NCBI RefSeq assembly: GCF_003479605.1 | Contig: NZ_QUHR01000007.1 | Location: 95,776 to 159,775 of the forward strand | DNA length: 64,000 bases | Reading direction: 5' to 3' | Origin: Roseburia sp. AF12-17LB | GTDB lineage: Bacteria > Bacillota > Clostridia > Lachnospirales > Lachnospiraceae | Shown here: in pieces, positions 54,388 to 63,599 of the stretch | How positions within the stretch are numbered: position 1 is the first letter of the stretch | Layout of the letters: every line of letters starts with the position of its first letter | The notes under the pieces: model-generated | The model's input: the letters and a program-made list of their open reading frames with translations, nothing else | What the model was told of the DNA's origin: nothing | Databases searched by the model: none | Position numbers and translations under genes: made by a program

Positions 54388-55947
54388 TTATAGCAATCCA
54401 GCAAATAATCTCATAAATAATTGTCCCAGTCGCAAATATGCACTTCGTCCGGTTTGATATTGGTCTGTCACATCACGACATTCTCCCATCGTTCTTATCA
54501 GATCATTTTTTATTTCCACAACTGCCTGACAATCTACCATAAAACAGCCGTTTTCAAAATGGTGATATAAACTTCGATAATCCAGATTAATTGTTCCACA
54601 AGTTGCCATACAGTCATCTGCCACACTCATTTTTGCATGACAGAAACCAGGAGTCCACTCATAAACACGAACACCATGTTTAACTAATCCATGATAAAAA
54701 GAACGAGTTATATTATAAATGAATTTTTTATCAGGGATACCAGGTGTGATAATTCTTACGTCTACCCCTCGCTTAGCAGCCAAGCATAACGCATGCGTCA
54801 TTTCATCTGTTATGATTAGATATGGAGTCATAAACCAACAATATTTTTCAGCTTTATTTATCATACTGATATAAACTTCTTCTCCTACTTGCTCATTATC
54901 CATAGGGCTGTCTGCATAAGGTTGAACAAACCCAGTTTGCTGTGCCGCATAATCATATTGGAAAAGGTATTTCCTAAAATCAGAATCATTAGCATCCTTA
55001 TCACTTACTGCATTCCACATTTCCAAAAATGTCACCGTAAGCGACTGAACAGCATCTCCTTCTAAACGAATACCTGTATCTTTCCACTGTCCATACGGGT
55101 GTGTGTAATTAAAATATTCGTTTGCTAGATTATATCCACCTGTAAATCCGACTTTTCCATCAATAACTGTTATTTTTCTATGATCACGATTGTTCAAAAA
55201 CAGATTTAAACCTGGCATAAACGGATTGAATACACGGCAATGAATTCCTATTGCCTCCATCTTTTTCACAAAATCTGTGTTAATAAAGCCTATAGAACCC
55301 ATATCATCGTAGAATACTCTAACTTCCACACCTGCTTTTACTCGCTCTTCCAGAACATCTTGAATCTTATGCCATGCTTCAGCGTCTTCTATCGCATGAT
55401 ATTCCATAAAGATAAACTTCTGTGCTTTCTCCAAATCCTTAAGCTGTGCCTCTAATCCTTTCACTGCTTCATCAAAATACACAATATCCGTATTCTGATA
55501 GATTGGATACTGCGAATTTCTTTGTATGTAACTTGCTATATTTCCTGCTTTCGGAATTGTTTCTTTTATTCTGCTCAAACACTCCTGACTGTCCGGAAGC
55601 ATTGGTAACAATTTGCTATCAATTTCTGCATATCGCTCACGCATTTTATGTGTGCCACCATTCAAACCAATCAACAAATACAGGCCTACACCCATAATTG
55701 GGAAAATTAGAATTAAGATGACCCAAGGCATTTTCATAGAGGATGTCTTATTTGATGCGTACAATCCCAAAACCAAGATCCCACTCAAAATCCTTGTAAA
55801 TAAATTTATGATTTCTGCATATTCATTCAAGCGTGTTACGATAGTAATAATAAAAATCACTTCCAGAAGAATGCAGATTATGGAAAAACACAGCCGTTTT
55901 ACCCCATTTTTTGTTTTTGCTTTGCCTTCTAAAGTATCTTGTTTCAT
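54388..55947 (-). CDS. cls: Cardiolipin synthase
   Basis: A 519-residue membrane enzyme that joins two phosphatidylglycerols to give cardiolipin. Two or three membrane segments (about 18-90) precede two PLD domains with HRKITVID (about 250) and HAKMSVAD (about 434), the latter followed by GTINLDYRSLYHHFE typical of Cls. An AAGGTGG site precedes the ATG. It lies 35 bases after the alarmone synthetase gene. Confidence 0.93.
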   Translation of the reverse strand: MKQDTLEGKAKTKNGVKRLCFSIICILLEVIFIITIVTRLNEYAEIINLFTRILSGILVLGLYASNKTSSMKMPWVILILIFPIMGVGLYLLIGLNGGTHKMRERYAEIDSKLLPMLPDSQECLSRIKETIPKAGNIASYIQRNSQYPIYQNTDIVYFDEAVKGLEAQLKDLEKAQKFIFMEYHAIEDAEAWHKIQDVLEERVKAGVEVRVFYDDMGSIGFINTDFVKKMEAIGIHCRVFNPFMPGLNLFLNNRDHRKITVIDGKVGFTGGYNLANEYFNYTHPYGQWKDTGIRLEGDAVQSLTVTFLEMWNAVSDKDANDSDFRKYLFQYDYAAQQTGFVQPYADSPMDNEQVGEEVYISMINKAEKYCWFMTPYLIITDEMTHALCLAAKRGVDVRIITPGIPDKKFIYNITRSFYHGLVKHGVRVYEWTPGFCHAKMSVADDCMATCGTINLDYRSLYHHFENGCFMVDCQAVVEIKNDLIRTMGECRDVTDQYQTGRSAYLRLGQLFMRLFAGLL

Positions 55948-55982
55948 ATATATTCCACCTTCCTACTTGCTCAGTTTTCTCC

Positions 55983-56663
55983 CTAAATTTCGTGAAACAT
56001 ACCAATTTTGTCTTTTATTCTCTGCATTTCATTATCTGCTTCAATGATAGCTCTTGCAGAATGAAGTAATTCTTCACTTATCTCATCATAGCCAGGCATT
56101 TCTTCAATTCCTTTTTTATAGCGAAGTTGATGTTCCAATGTTGCCCAGAAATCCATACCATTGGTTCGAATCTGTAATTCTACACGCATAGGTGTTTTAC
56201 CCTTAGCAAAAAATACTGGTATTTCAACAATCATATGATAGCTTCGATAACCATTCGATTTTGGATTTTTTATATAATCTTTTATTTCAATAACTTTAAT
56301 ATCATCCTGTTGGGTAATCAAATCTGATATCATATAAATATCGTCAATAAACGCACAAACTATTCGAACGCCTGCTACATCATTGAGATATGTCTGTATA
56401 TTTTCTGTTGTAAATTCATATCCCATCTTCTGCAGTTTATCGTAAATACTATTGGGCTTCTTAATTCTTGTTTTTATAAAAGAAATAGGATTTCGATTGT
56501 TCTCAACTGAAAATTCATCATCCAAAACCTCAAGTTTAGTTTGTATCTCCCGAATAGCACAACGATACATCATCATTAAATTATAAAATTTTGTAGCATT
56601 ATTTAAAAACTGTAGTGATTCCGGACTGTCCATCCTAAGTTTTTTTACTTCATCTTTTGTCAT
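55983..56663 (-). CDS. Small alarmone synthetase (RelQ/YjbM type)
   Basis: A 226-residue cytoplasmic (p)ppGpp synthetase without a hydrolase domain. RIKKPNSIYDKLQKMGYE, DVAGVRIVCAFIDDIY, SNGYRSYHMIVEIP and VELQIRTNGMDFWATLEHQLRYK are the RelA/SpoT catalytic stretches. It makes the alarmone from ATP and GTP or GDP upon cell-wall or other stress. It is the first gene of the block with cls, PLD, two-component pair and FUSC. An AAAGGA site precedes its ATG. Confidence 0.93.
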   Translation of the reverse strand: MTKDEVKKLRMDSPESLQFLNNATKFYNLMMMYRCAIREIQTKLEVLDDEFSVENNRNPISFIKTRIKKPNSIYDKLQKMGYEFTTENIQTYLNDVAGVRIVCAFIDDIYMISDLITQQDDIKVIEIKDYIKNPKSNGYRSYHMIVEIPVFFAKGKTPMRVELQIRTNGMDFWATLEHQLRYKKGIEEMPGYDEISEELLHSARAIIEADNEMQRIKDKIGMFHEI

Positions 56664-56701
56664 GGAACTTTCCTTTCTACCTCATCCCTGATTTCAAAAC
56701 A

Positions 56702-56850
56702 TTATTTATTTTGATAGTTGATTCTTTCTCCTTGAATTACTGGATAACAAATCATTTTATCACTATCCAGATTTTCTACATGCATATCTACTGCACTGAT
56801 CTGATGGTTTTCATAAGTATTATAATAAATTCTCCGCAAACCATTGAAAA
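56702..56850 (-). pseudogene. Second bile-salt hydrolase remnant (last ~48 codons)
   Basis: The frame reads IYYNTYENHQISAVDMHV, ENLDSDKMICYP and ends INYQNK, stop at 56702. It matches the end of the remnant at 48991 at most positions (TTYDNHQITAVDMHAENLDSD), with clear nucleotide divergence. No start or upstream part remains. Confidence 0.8.
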
Positions 56851-57149
56851 CACTGGATTTGTCGCAGGTGAGCTTTCCCTTATTGTTTCCCTTGTGTTAT
56901 ATCGTCCCACCAGTGTTTACGAACTCTGATAAGGGAAAATACAAGGGCACAAGAGGTCCGGTGGACCTCTGCTCTGTGCCGACCGAAGCGGCAGCGGAGA
57001 CCAAAAAAATTATATAAAACAGTATAACACAAAATAAAAGTGACATGGTGAACTGATTGAAATGCTTCTGATTTTTGTAGCAAATAATTGATTGAACGAT
57101 AAGGAGATAAGATACGATGAGAATAATTTCTTCTCAGCGTTTCCGACAA
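56851..57149. other. Intergenic stretch with a GC-rich hairpin
   Basis: No gene is seen. AGAGGTCC/GGACCTCT at 56952-56970 forms a strong hairpin extended by GGCAC/GTGCC outside it. The GC-rich piece (56945-57000) differs from the A/T-rich surroundings. No T run follows on either strand. It may be the scar of an inserted element. Confidence 0.4.
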
Positions 57150-57926
57150 CTATTTTCTTTCCTTTGACACCTTCTCACTTATTCTCTGATAGATTTCCCT
57201 TGTCTCTGCGTCATTTTCCCCATTTACAACTAATATTTTTCCATCTATGTTCACGACAACATATGAATGGCAGGAGGCATGAGTGTAGCGGATATAATCT
57301 CCGAAGATATCGTTTTTGAAGTTTCCCATAGCATACTTCAGGTTTCCAAAACCATTAGTTCTGTAATCTTTATCGTTCTGCAATACATTTTCTTCATAAG
57401 AAATGCTGTCAATTTGCGAATACTCCCCTGTATAATCATTCCATCCTTTTGCTTCAATGTTAAAATCACGATCATTACAACGAATCTGAATGCTTCCCCA
57501 AAACAAAGTCCATATAGTAAACACAATAACGGAAATTGCGATGATCAGATATATCACACTTTTTTTTTTATTATACTGAATTTTTAAGCCTTCTCCGGTT
57601 GCCAGCTTTTTCTTATAAAAAAGGTAGGAGTAGAGAATGCTAATGATTGCAGCTGCCATAATACTTATAATATACACAACCAGTGCAGCCATGCTTTCCC
57701 CAAAAAGTCCACAAATCATACATAAAATACCTGATGCCATCCATAATTTGCCGCTGAATCTATGTGTTGCATTCCAGTTTTCTTCATCCATTAAAGACCA
57801 TACAACTCTTATTCCTATGGTATTATTCTGTTTCACTTTTGGCAAATAATTTCCAATAACCATAAACAGCAGTCCAGTTCTATAGTAAATTACTGCCATA
57901 AACAGATTTTCCATATCTGCTCCCAT
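57150..57926 (-). pseudogene. 5'-truncated SdpI-family protein
   Basis: About 258 residues. The SdpI motif VIGNYLPKVKQNNTIGIRVVWSLMDEENWNATHRFSGK is present at the very start, but the DUF1648 half that normally precedes it is missing. Two more membrane segments (about 75-100 and 125-148) and a soluble C-terminal domain follow. The frame stays open upstream to repeat B without a ribosome-binding site. SdpI confers immunity to the toxin SdpC or acts in autoregulation. This copy could still be transcribed from the promoter of repeat B. Confidence 0.65.
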
Positions 57927-57967
57927 ATTGACCAGTCTTGCAATACCATTATAGAGTAATGTTATAA

Positions 57968-58080
57968 TTTTCTTATTAGATTAGCTATATTATAACGTGC
58001 TGTAGGTTGGATGTCGATGATTTTTTGACCATATTTATTGTTTTATATGTTACTTCTCTATTAGTTCTGCAAACTTGAAT
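57968..58080 (-). repeat. 113-bp island repeat B, copy 2
   Basis: Matches 42316-42428 with three differences. Here it separates arsC from the truncated SdpI gene. See copy 1. Confidence 0.85.
57989..58017 (-). promoter_or_regulatory. Strong promoter in repeat B, copy 2
   Basis: The same TCGACA-17-TATAAT arrangement as in copy 1 (58017-58012 and 57994-57989), reading toward the SdpI fragment. Confidence 0.65.
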
Positions 58081-58090
58081 CTGATGCTGT

Positions 58091-58495
58091 CTACCTCTTA
58101 TCCAATCCATTTTTTAATTTCAAAATATCTTTTCTGATTTTTTCAATGACTATCTTAAATTCCTCATCACTTTTTCCTGTTGGATCTTCAAGTCCCCAGT
58201 TATCATCAAACGGTCTTCCTATAAATGGACATCCCACATTACACCCCATTGATATTGCAATATCCGGATTTGGAATATCACTAACCAGCTTACTGAACTG
58301 TCCATCTGCTTCCATATCTATATTATATAATTCCTTCATAATACGGACAGCATCTTGGTTAATCTGTGGTTTTGTTTCTGTACCCGCCGAATAACTTTGA
58401 AACACATCTGATGCCAGATGTCTTCCAAAAGCCTCAGCAATCTGACTTCGGCAGGAATTATGGACACAAATAAATGCCACTTTTACATTACTCAT
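58091..58495 (-). CDS. arsC: Arsenate reductase (low-molecular-weight phosphatase type)
   Basis: A 134-residue enzyme that reduces arsenate to arsenite. The P-loop CVHNSCRSQIAEAFG (catalytic Cys about 15) and the second redox pair region CNVGCPF (about 80-84) are of the thioredoxin-coupled class. The start overlaps the upstream gene by eight bases. The arsenite pump in the same operon is broken, so the enzyme would produce arsenite without a local exporter. Confidence 0.92.
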   Translation of the reverse strand: MSNVKVAFICVHNSCRSQIAEAFGRHLASDVFQSYSAGTETKPQINQDAVRIMKELYNIDMEADGQFSKLVSDIPNPDIAISMGCNVGCPFIGRPFDDNWGLEDPTGKSDEEFKIVIEKIRKDILKLKNGLDKR

Positions 58496-59042
58496 GAAAT
58501 GGACACCTCTCCTTTATACACTGCTCATTAAAATCTGTGAATCCACATTGCATTTGTTCGTATTGCAATGTTACTCCATAATGAGCATTCACATAATCAA
58601 TACCATTCTTAAATGCTATCATTGCATCTCTCTTGCAGCACCTTGGTCCGTTTATGGCTCCTAATTCTCCGATTGCTTTCGAGGTAAACTGCATATGATT
58701 TCCCCATGTTCCATCTGTTGAAAGCGGACCTGTTCCGTCGATGATTGCAAGTGCAGCGCCAATGGATGTAATTGCTCCGCATATTCCCCATAAACCGCAC
58801 ATTGCTCCCGGCATCCGAAGTCCTTCTGACATCAGCCTGTCCAATGCCTGTTCTAAGTCTATCTCTCCACCTGCGTTTTTGTAGGCTACTAGCAAACTTG
58901 CACCATCTAATATATGGTGTTCCGGTCCATGAATGCTGATATATTCCTTCTCTGCAATCTGCTTAAAAATAACAACCGGATTTGTTCCCTGTTCTTTCTT
59001 TATATCTTTTACAATCAGTTCTGCTTTTTCTCTTACTGTCAT
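58488..59042 (-). CDS. DUF5714 family protein of the arsenic operon
   Basis: A 184-residue protein rich in conserved Cys: [34 protein letters not shown] and ERCPFHE. The Cys pattern suggests metal or cluster binding. It is a frequent neighbour of acr3 and arsC in anaerobes. The exact role is not known. Its ATG overlaps the acr3 stop (ATGA). Confidence 0.82.
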   Translation of the reverse strand: MTVREKAELIVKDIKKEQGTNPVVIFKQIAEKEYISIHGPEHHILDGASLLVAYKNAGGEIDLEQALDRLMSEGLRMPGAMCGLWGICGAITSIGAALAIIDGTGPLSTDGTWGNHMQFTSKAIGELGAINGPRCCKRDAMIAFKNGIDYVNAHYGVTLQYEQMQCGFTDFNEQCIKERCPFHE

Positions 59043-59528
59043 AGAAACCTTCCTTTCGTCTTATTTGCAATTCTTACAAGCATAAGCATTACCGGAACTT
59101 CTGTTAAGACACCCACAGTAGTAGCAAGTGCAGCCTCACTTGTTGTTCCAAACAATGCAATCGCCACTGCCACCGCAAGTTCAAAGAAATCAGATGCTCC
59201 TATCATTCCTGCAGGTGTTGCAATATTGTGTGGCAGTTTTAACAGATAACACGCTACGTATGCGATTCCAAAGATCAAAAATGTCTGAATTATCAAAGGT
59301 ATTGCAATCAGTATTATGTGTATAGGATTTTTCAGAATAACTTCCGACTGAAACATAAATATCAGCACTAATGTCAATAGTAATCATCATTGGATAAATC
59401 ATAATCCAGATTAATACAGCCATAGGAATAGATATCCCTGCATATTCAAACTCATTTAATATATTGGGTATCATCGGGAAAAAATGTCCTATGGATACAT
59501 CGATGATCATGCATAGAATAACCCACAT
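59039..59528 (-). pseudogene. acr3: Arsenite efflux pump ACR3 with internal deletion
   Basis: The first about 50 codons read VILCMIIDVSIGHFFPMIP and [17 protein letters not shown] (N-terminal ACR3), then the sequence jumps out of frame to [18 protein letters not shown] and [23 protein letters not shown] (C-terminal ACR3). About 200 central codons, including the essential Cys of segment 4, are missing. The first codons before VILC are also shortened against the arsR end. The pump cannot work. Confidence 0.88.
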
Positions 59529-59791
59529 GTCAAACTGCCAATAAAATTCTTGAATTCTAATAAAGTATCACAATTCAAAGAGTAATGATGCCATTTACCT
59601 TCTTTGCGATCATTCACCAATCCACATTCCACCAGTATCTTCATATGATGAGACAGGGTTGGCTGTGTAATTTCAAATTTTTCCAAGAGCCTGCATCCAC
59701 ATTTTTCGCCATCTGACAACATTTGCACTATTTCTAATCTGTTTGAATCTCCAAGTGCCTTGCAGATTAATGCAACATTTGTTAGTTCCAT
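59507..59791 (-). CDS. arsR: ArsR-family metalloregulator
   Basis: A 94-residue repressor. The winged helix (about 10-80) has the metal-binding CGC in DGEKCGCRLLEKF, QPTLSHHMKILVECGLV recognition helix and EGKWHHYSLN wing. It should release DNA upon arsenite or antimonite binding. The C-terminus (SLTCGLFYA) looks cut short where the frame runs into the broken acr3. GAGG lies eight bases before the ATG. Confidence 0.9.
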   Translation of the reverse strand: MELTNVALICKALGDSNRLEIVQMLSDGEKCGCRLLEKFEITQPTLSHHMKILVECGLVNDRKEGKWHHYSLNCDTLLEFKNFIGSLTCGLFYA

Positions 59792-59804
59792 TTCATTTAC
59801 CTCG

Positions 59805-59858
59805 CATTGATATTTATCTATATGTCTAGATTAACATATACATAGATAATTATCAATG
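59805..59858. promoter_or_regulatory. ArsR operator
   Basis: A 54-base imperfect palindrome with arms CATTGATAATTATCTAT and (reversed) CATTGATATTTATCTAT around a short centre lies directly before arsR. Size, A/T content and place match ArsR/SmtB operators. The promoter must lie inside it. Confidence 0.65.
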
Positions 59859-59861
59859 TGT

Positions 59862-59905
59862 TTTTATAAAATAAAGCCATACATTTTCATGTACAGCTTT
59901 AAAAA
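59862..59905 (-). terminator. Terminator of the MerR gene
   Basis: TAAAGC/GCTTTA with inner ACAT/ATGT forms an imperfect stem on the minus strand after the MerR stop, followed by a T-rich run. Confidence 0.5.
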
Positions 59906-59912
59906 CAGGAAG

Positions 59913-60647
59913 TTACCTTCTACTCATATAAAATATATCAATAGCATTACTTGCAAACTCTGCTGTGCCAACTCCTCCAACATCATCAATATTTTCCGTA
60001 AGTTCTCCTCCACCGGCATACATTCTTCCAAGACCGCATAAAATCTTATCAGAACATGTATAAAAATGATCTGTAATGTAATCCTGAAGTTTCCTTACCT
60101 GCAACTGCACCTGTTCATCTTCTGGGTCCATTTCTTTCATTTGTCCGAATTCAACAAATAATTGCATAAACTCATTTGCAACAGTAGCTTCATCGTCTTT
60201 CGTCCAGTTCTTTGTTTTCTCTTCAAACTCCTTATACTCAGAGGTTTGTCCCCATTGTTCTTTTGCTCGTTTAGAATACTCATCAATCTTTGTTGTATCA
60301 AATACTTTAAAATCCATATATTTCACTCCTATTCCTTTTATTCCTCGAGCGAAACTAATAAGATTTTCAAGATGCTCTTTTTTCATAGTAAGCAATTCAA
60401 TCTGCTGCTCTAATGCTTTATTCCTGTCAAAGTTAGGGGCATCAATTATCTTTTTAATCTCCTTAAGCGGAAATTCCAATTCTTTAAACAGTAAAATTTG
60501 TTGCAGCCTTTCCAAGGATGTATCGTCATACAACCTATAACCTGACTCTGTATATTCAATAGGTTTTAAGAGACCAATGGTATCATAATACTGCAGAGTG
60601 CGTATACTCACTCCTGTTAATTTACTTACCTCATTCACTGTCATCAT
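59913..60647 (-). CDS. MerR-family regulator with TipAS domain
   Basis: A 244-residue regulator. The MerR helix-turn-helix (about 1-70) reads TVNEVSKLTGVSIRTLQYYDTIGLLKP; a dimerisation coiled coil follows, then the TipAS antibiotic-recognition domain (about 115-240, EQWGQTSEYKEFEEKTKNW, FYTCSDKILCGLGRMY). TipA-type proteins respond to thiopeptides or other drugs and activate export genes. The ATG at 60647 has GGAGG eight bases before; earlier ATGs lie too close. An isochorismatase fragment overlaps the upstream DNA, so its original promoter may be lost. No target gene is adjacent. Confidence 0.9.
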   Translation of the reverse strand: MMTVNEVSKLTGVSIRTLQYYDTIGLLKPIEYTESGYRLYDDTSLERLQQILLFKELEFPLKEIKKIIDAPNFDRNKALEQQIELLTMKKEHLENLISFARGIKGIGVKYMDFKVFDTTKIDEYSKRAKEQWGQTSEYKEFEEKTKNWTKDDEATVANEFMQLFVEFGQMKEMDPEDEQVQLQVRKLQDYITDHFYTCSDKILCGLGRMYAGGGELTENIDDVGGVGTAEFASNAIDIFYMSRR

Positions 60648-60684
60648 TGTCATTTCCTCCTCTCGATAAACATATCGTAAACTA

Positions 60685-61020
60685 TTACGTTGCGTAGGAG
60701 TCAATAGTTCCGATTGCAGCTTCATTCACGATTACTTTATATCCATTTTTTATAGCACCTAATGCTGTCAGTGCAACGCAAGCCCCACCATCTACACCCA
60801 CAACTTCAACATATTCAATATTGTGTTTTTTCAGCAATATATCAAGTCCAGAATTAGTAAATGCATTACCTTTATATTTTATGAATATATTATCAGATAC
60901 TATATGCAATTCTTTAGCAAAATCAATATCTTCTGTTCCTTCATATGCATGAAATGGTGCAAACTTATTTATCAGATTCTTCTTCATTACATTTTTTATA
61001 TAACCTCCTATATCTACCAT
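60685..61020 (-). pseudogene. Isochorismatase-like cysteine hydrolase fragment
   Basis: About 111 codons match the C-terminal half of small cysteine hydrolases: YEGTEDIDFAKELHIVSDNIFIKY, VEVVGVDGGACVALTALGA with the catalytic Cys, KNGYKVIVNEAAIGT. The first half with the catalytic Asp is missing, and the end after GTIDSYAT is cut where the MerR region begins. Confidence 0.7.
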
Positions 61021-61079
61021 TACAATTCTAATAGATAATACGGAAATGAAAATTTCAGTTATAATGAAAGTTTTATGTT

Positions 61080-61135
61080 ATAAAAAATACCGATCTTAAT
61101 TCTCCACTATTTACGGATTATTAAGACCGGTATTT
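61080..61135 (-). terminator. Terminator of the chemoreceptor gene
   Basis: AAATACCGATCTTAAT (61085-61100) pairs with 61120-61135 (one G:U) and is followed on the minus strand by six T residues. Confidence 0.75.
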
Positions 61136-61156
61136 ATTTCATTTTTTAATTAGCAA

Positions 61157-62863
61157 TTAATCCCGACGTAGTGTAAACTTTCCTACCAGATCGTTTAATG
61201 TATATGCCTGTGCGGATAATTCCTCACTGGTAGCAGACGATTCCTCTGCTCCCGCAGAGTTCGACTGCACTACTTCCGATATCTGATTCACACCAAGTTC
61301 TGCCTGTTGCATCGCCTGTGCCTGCGCAGCAGACTCTTCACTCAATCGTTTTGCATCTGTCGCAATCTCCTTGACTCCCGTAACGATCTGCTCCAGAGAT
61401 TCCGCTGCTACCTCCACTGCCTGGTTGCCATTCTCGATCTCCTGCAGCGATCCCTCGATCAGGCTTCTGGTATCTACTGCCGACTGTGCACTCTGTTCGG
61501 CCAGTTTACGGATCTGTTCTGCCACCACTGCAAATCCCCGTCCGGCTTCTCCTGCTCTGGCCGCCTCAATTGCCGCATTCAGAGACAACAGGTTCGTCTG
61601 ACTCGCAATATCTTCAATGTCAGCAATAATATTCTGTATCTTTTTAGATGTTTCATTGATTCGCTCCATTTCCTCCATCAATGACCTCATCTGCGTATGC
61701 CCTGCATCCGCCTGCTGTGCATAATTCTCAGCCTTTTCCGTCGTCCTCTGCAGTTCGCCGGCTGTACGTGACACGGCATCTGTGATATTCGTAATGGTTG
61801 CCGTCAGTTCTTCCACAGATCCTGCCTGCTCTGTTGCTCCTTCTGCCAACGCCTGGGCAGATTGTGCAAGATTCTCCGATCCGGCAGATACCTGCTTAGC
61901 GGCCTCTTCTACCTGCTGTAAGGTACTGTTCATCTGTCGGTTCATCTTACGCATGGCATCTTTCAGTGCCACAAACTGTCCTACATATTTCTCTTCGATC
62001 TTAGTACCGATGGCATAATTACCCTCCGCCATCTGTCCCAATAATTCTCCTGCATCCGTAATGATCAGATTCAGGTCAGCAGCCATGCCTTTTGCGACCT
62101 GTATCATATAGGATATCTCATCTTCCGTGTTTCTGTCCGGGAATGCACTATTCAGATCTCCCTGTGCAAAAGTCTGAAGTCGATCTGCCAGCGCTATCAT
62201 CGGTTCTTCGATATTTCCTGCCATTTTCTTGCCTAATACCACAGAACTCCAGAAAGAGGTCACTACGATAACCAGAATCGCGATCAGCATAAAACGCTCC
62301 ATATGACGCAGATCTACCTCCGCCTGATCTCCTTTTTCGACGCACAGATTCATCAAGTCTACAAACTCCGCGTATATCCGTTCGTACTGTGCGGTCAGCT
62401 CTCCGATATCCAGATCCTGCGCCTTCAGATATCCGTCCTCGTCATCGGAAGTAGCCAGTTCCAATACCTGTGCATCCAATTCCCAGTACCCGTCCAGTTC
62501 CTGCAATATTTTATTATAGGCATCCCTGCCTTCGGTGAATTTGATTGAGCGGTTCAATTCATCTATGTAAGCCTCAAACGCTTCCTTTTTCTGGTCATGC
62601 AGTTCGATCTGCTTGTCTATCACTGCTTTGTCATCATAGCCTACTACTGCACGTAATGCGCTCCGGCTCTCCGAAAATGCCGCGACCGCTTTACCGATAT
62701 CTCCCTGTGTAAATCCGTATCGGCTCAATGCCTTTTCATACTGTATCGCTGCGATCAGTAGTACTACGATTCCAATAACTGCCGCAATCGCACCGATTAT
62801 TGCTACTTTCACAAATCCTTTCGTCAGTTGCTTTTTAATACCTTGTTGCTTTTGTGTGGCCAT
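61157..62863 (-). CDS. Methyl-accepting chemotaxis protein
   Basis: A 568-residue chemoreceptor. Segments at about 18-40 and 190-210 flank a helical four-helix-bundle-like sensor of about 150 residues. HAMP and a second HAMP-like stretch (about 212-310) precede the signalling domain with [20 protein letters not shown]. Base use is more GC-rich than the neighbours, with many CTG and GCC codons, which suggests a separate origin. GGGGGAG lies before the ATG. Two small frames with ribosome-binding sites lie upstream. Confidence 0.93.
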   Translation of the reverse strand: MATQKQQGIKKQLTKGFVKVAIIGAIAAVIGIVVLLIAAIQYEKALSRYGFTQGDIGKAVAAFSESRSALRAVVGYDDKAVIDKQIELHDQKKEAFEAYIDELNRSIKFTEGRDAYNKILQELDGYWELDAQVLELATSDDEDGYLKAQDLDIGELTAQYERIYAEFVDLMNLCVEKGDQAEVDLRHMERFMLIAILVIVVTSFWSSVVLGKKMAGNIEEPMIALADRLQTFAQGDLNSAFPDRNTEDEISYMIQVAKGMAADLNLIITDAGELLGQMAEGNYAIGTKIEEKYVGQFVALKDAMRKMNRQMNSTLQQVEEAAKQVSAGSENLAQSAQALAEGATEQAGSVEELTATITNITDAVSRTAGELQRTTEKAENYAQQADAGHTQMRSLMEEMERINETSKKIQNIIADIEDIASQTNLLSLNAAIEAARAGEAGRGFAVVAEQIRKLAEQSAQSAVDTRSLIEGSLQEIENGNQAVEVAAESLEQIVTGVKEIATDAKRLSEESAAQAQAMQQAELGVNQISEVVQSNSAGAEESSATSEELSAQAYTLNDLVGKFTLRRD

Positions 62864-62946
62864 ATAAAGCTCCCCCTAGTTTATCCGTTAAATAAGCTGC
62901 CGTGATTGACATCTTTATACAATAGTAGCACATCCCCTTTCATTAT

Positions 62947-63024
62947 TCAACTGTACGAGATGGGTTTCCAGAGATTTTGCAAGACTGAAACTTGACTTTG
63001 CAGTTCATGTAACAGTTCTTTCAT
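62947..63024 (-). CDS. Possible 25-residue small protein
   Basis: ATG at 63024 overlaps the stop of the preceding small frame (ATGA) and follows GGGAGG. The product begins MKELLHELQSQVSVLQNLW and is predicted helical, with a leucine/valine heptad pattern. Coupled start, clear site and coding-like content support it, but it may be a remnant. Confidence 0.4.
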   Translation of the reverse strand: MKELLHELQSQVSVLQNLWKPISYS

Positions 63025-63095
63025 GTACTCCGACCTCCCATTACATAAAAATCCAGTTTTTCATTTATCATTCTGATTTCTTCGTCTTTAGTCAT
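63021..63095 (-). CDS. Possible 24-residue small protein
   Basis: ATG at 63095 follows GGGAGG by eight bases. The product begins MTKDEEIRMINEKLDFYVMG. It is coupled to the next small frame. Both may belong to the mobile element, as similar tiny genes are common beside parA-type genes. Confidence 0.4.
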   Translation of the reverse strand: MTKDEEIRMINEKLDFYVMGGRST

Positions 63096-63170
63096 GTTAA
63101 AACCTCCCTACATTATATACATGGCACTTCTCGACAAATTCTTACAAATAACTACAAATTTTTTCACAAG

Positions 63171-63220
63171 AAACGAAAAAAACGATACTGCATAGATTTC
63201 TTACTCCACACAATATCGTT
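63171..63220 (-). terminator. Terminator after the parA remnant
   Basis: AACGATA/TATCGTT arms (63181-63187 with 63214-63220) extended by further pairs are followed by seven T residues on the minus strand. Confidence 0.6.
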
Positions 63221-63593
63221 CTTCTATATTTATACTTCCCCGAAGTTCCGGATGATGCAGAAGCTCTACTCTTCCTATTGTCTTGATCAGCTGCTGTAAA
63301 CCTTTGACCGGAAGGTATGCTGCCTGCACCGGTATCAATACAGAATCTGCACATGCCAATGCATTAATTGTCATCATTCCAAGCGAAGGCATACAATCAA
63401 TAATGATGAAATCATAAAATTCTCTCAGCCTGTCTACCATAGATCTCAGAATCAGTTCCCTGCTCATGGCATTTACCAAAGACACCTCTATTGCTGATAA
63501 TTCAATGTTGGCTGGGATAAGGTCTACGCCTTCTTTATGGTGTAAGATTGTCTTTTCTATATTCAGTTTTTCATCATTCACAATGTTCATCAT
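63201..63593 (-). pseudogene. ParA/Soj-type ATPase fragment
   Basis: About 110 codons match the middle of ParA: GVDLIPANIELSAIEVSL, YDFIIIDCMPSLGMMTINAL (Walker B/switch II region) and VLIPVQAAYLPVKGLQQLIKTIGRV. The P-loop half is missing, and the end is cut by an unrelated stretch. The 5' side is joined to the 98-bp repeat A. It was probably the partitioning protein of an integrative element or plasmid. Confidence 0.82.
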
Positions 63594-63599
63594 CAGTGT

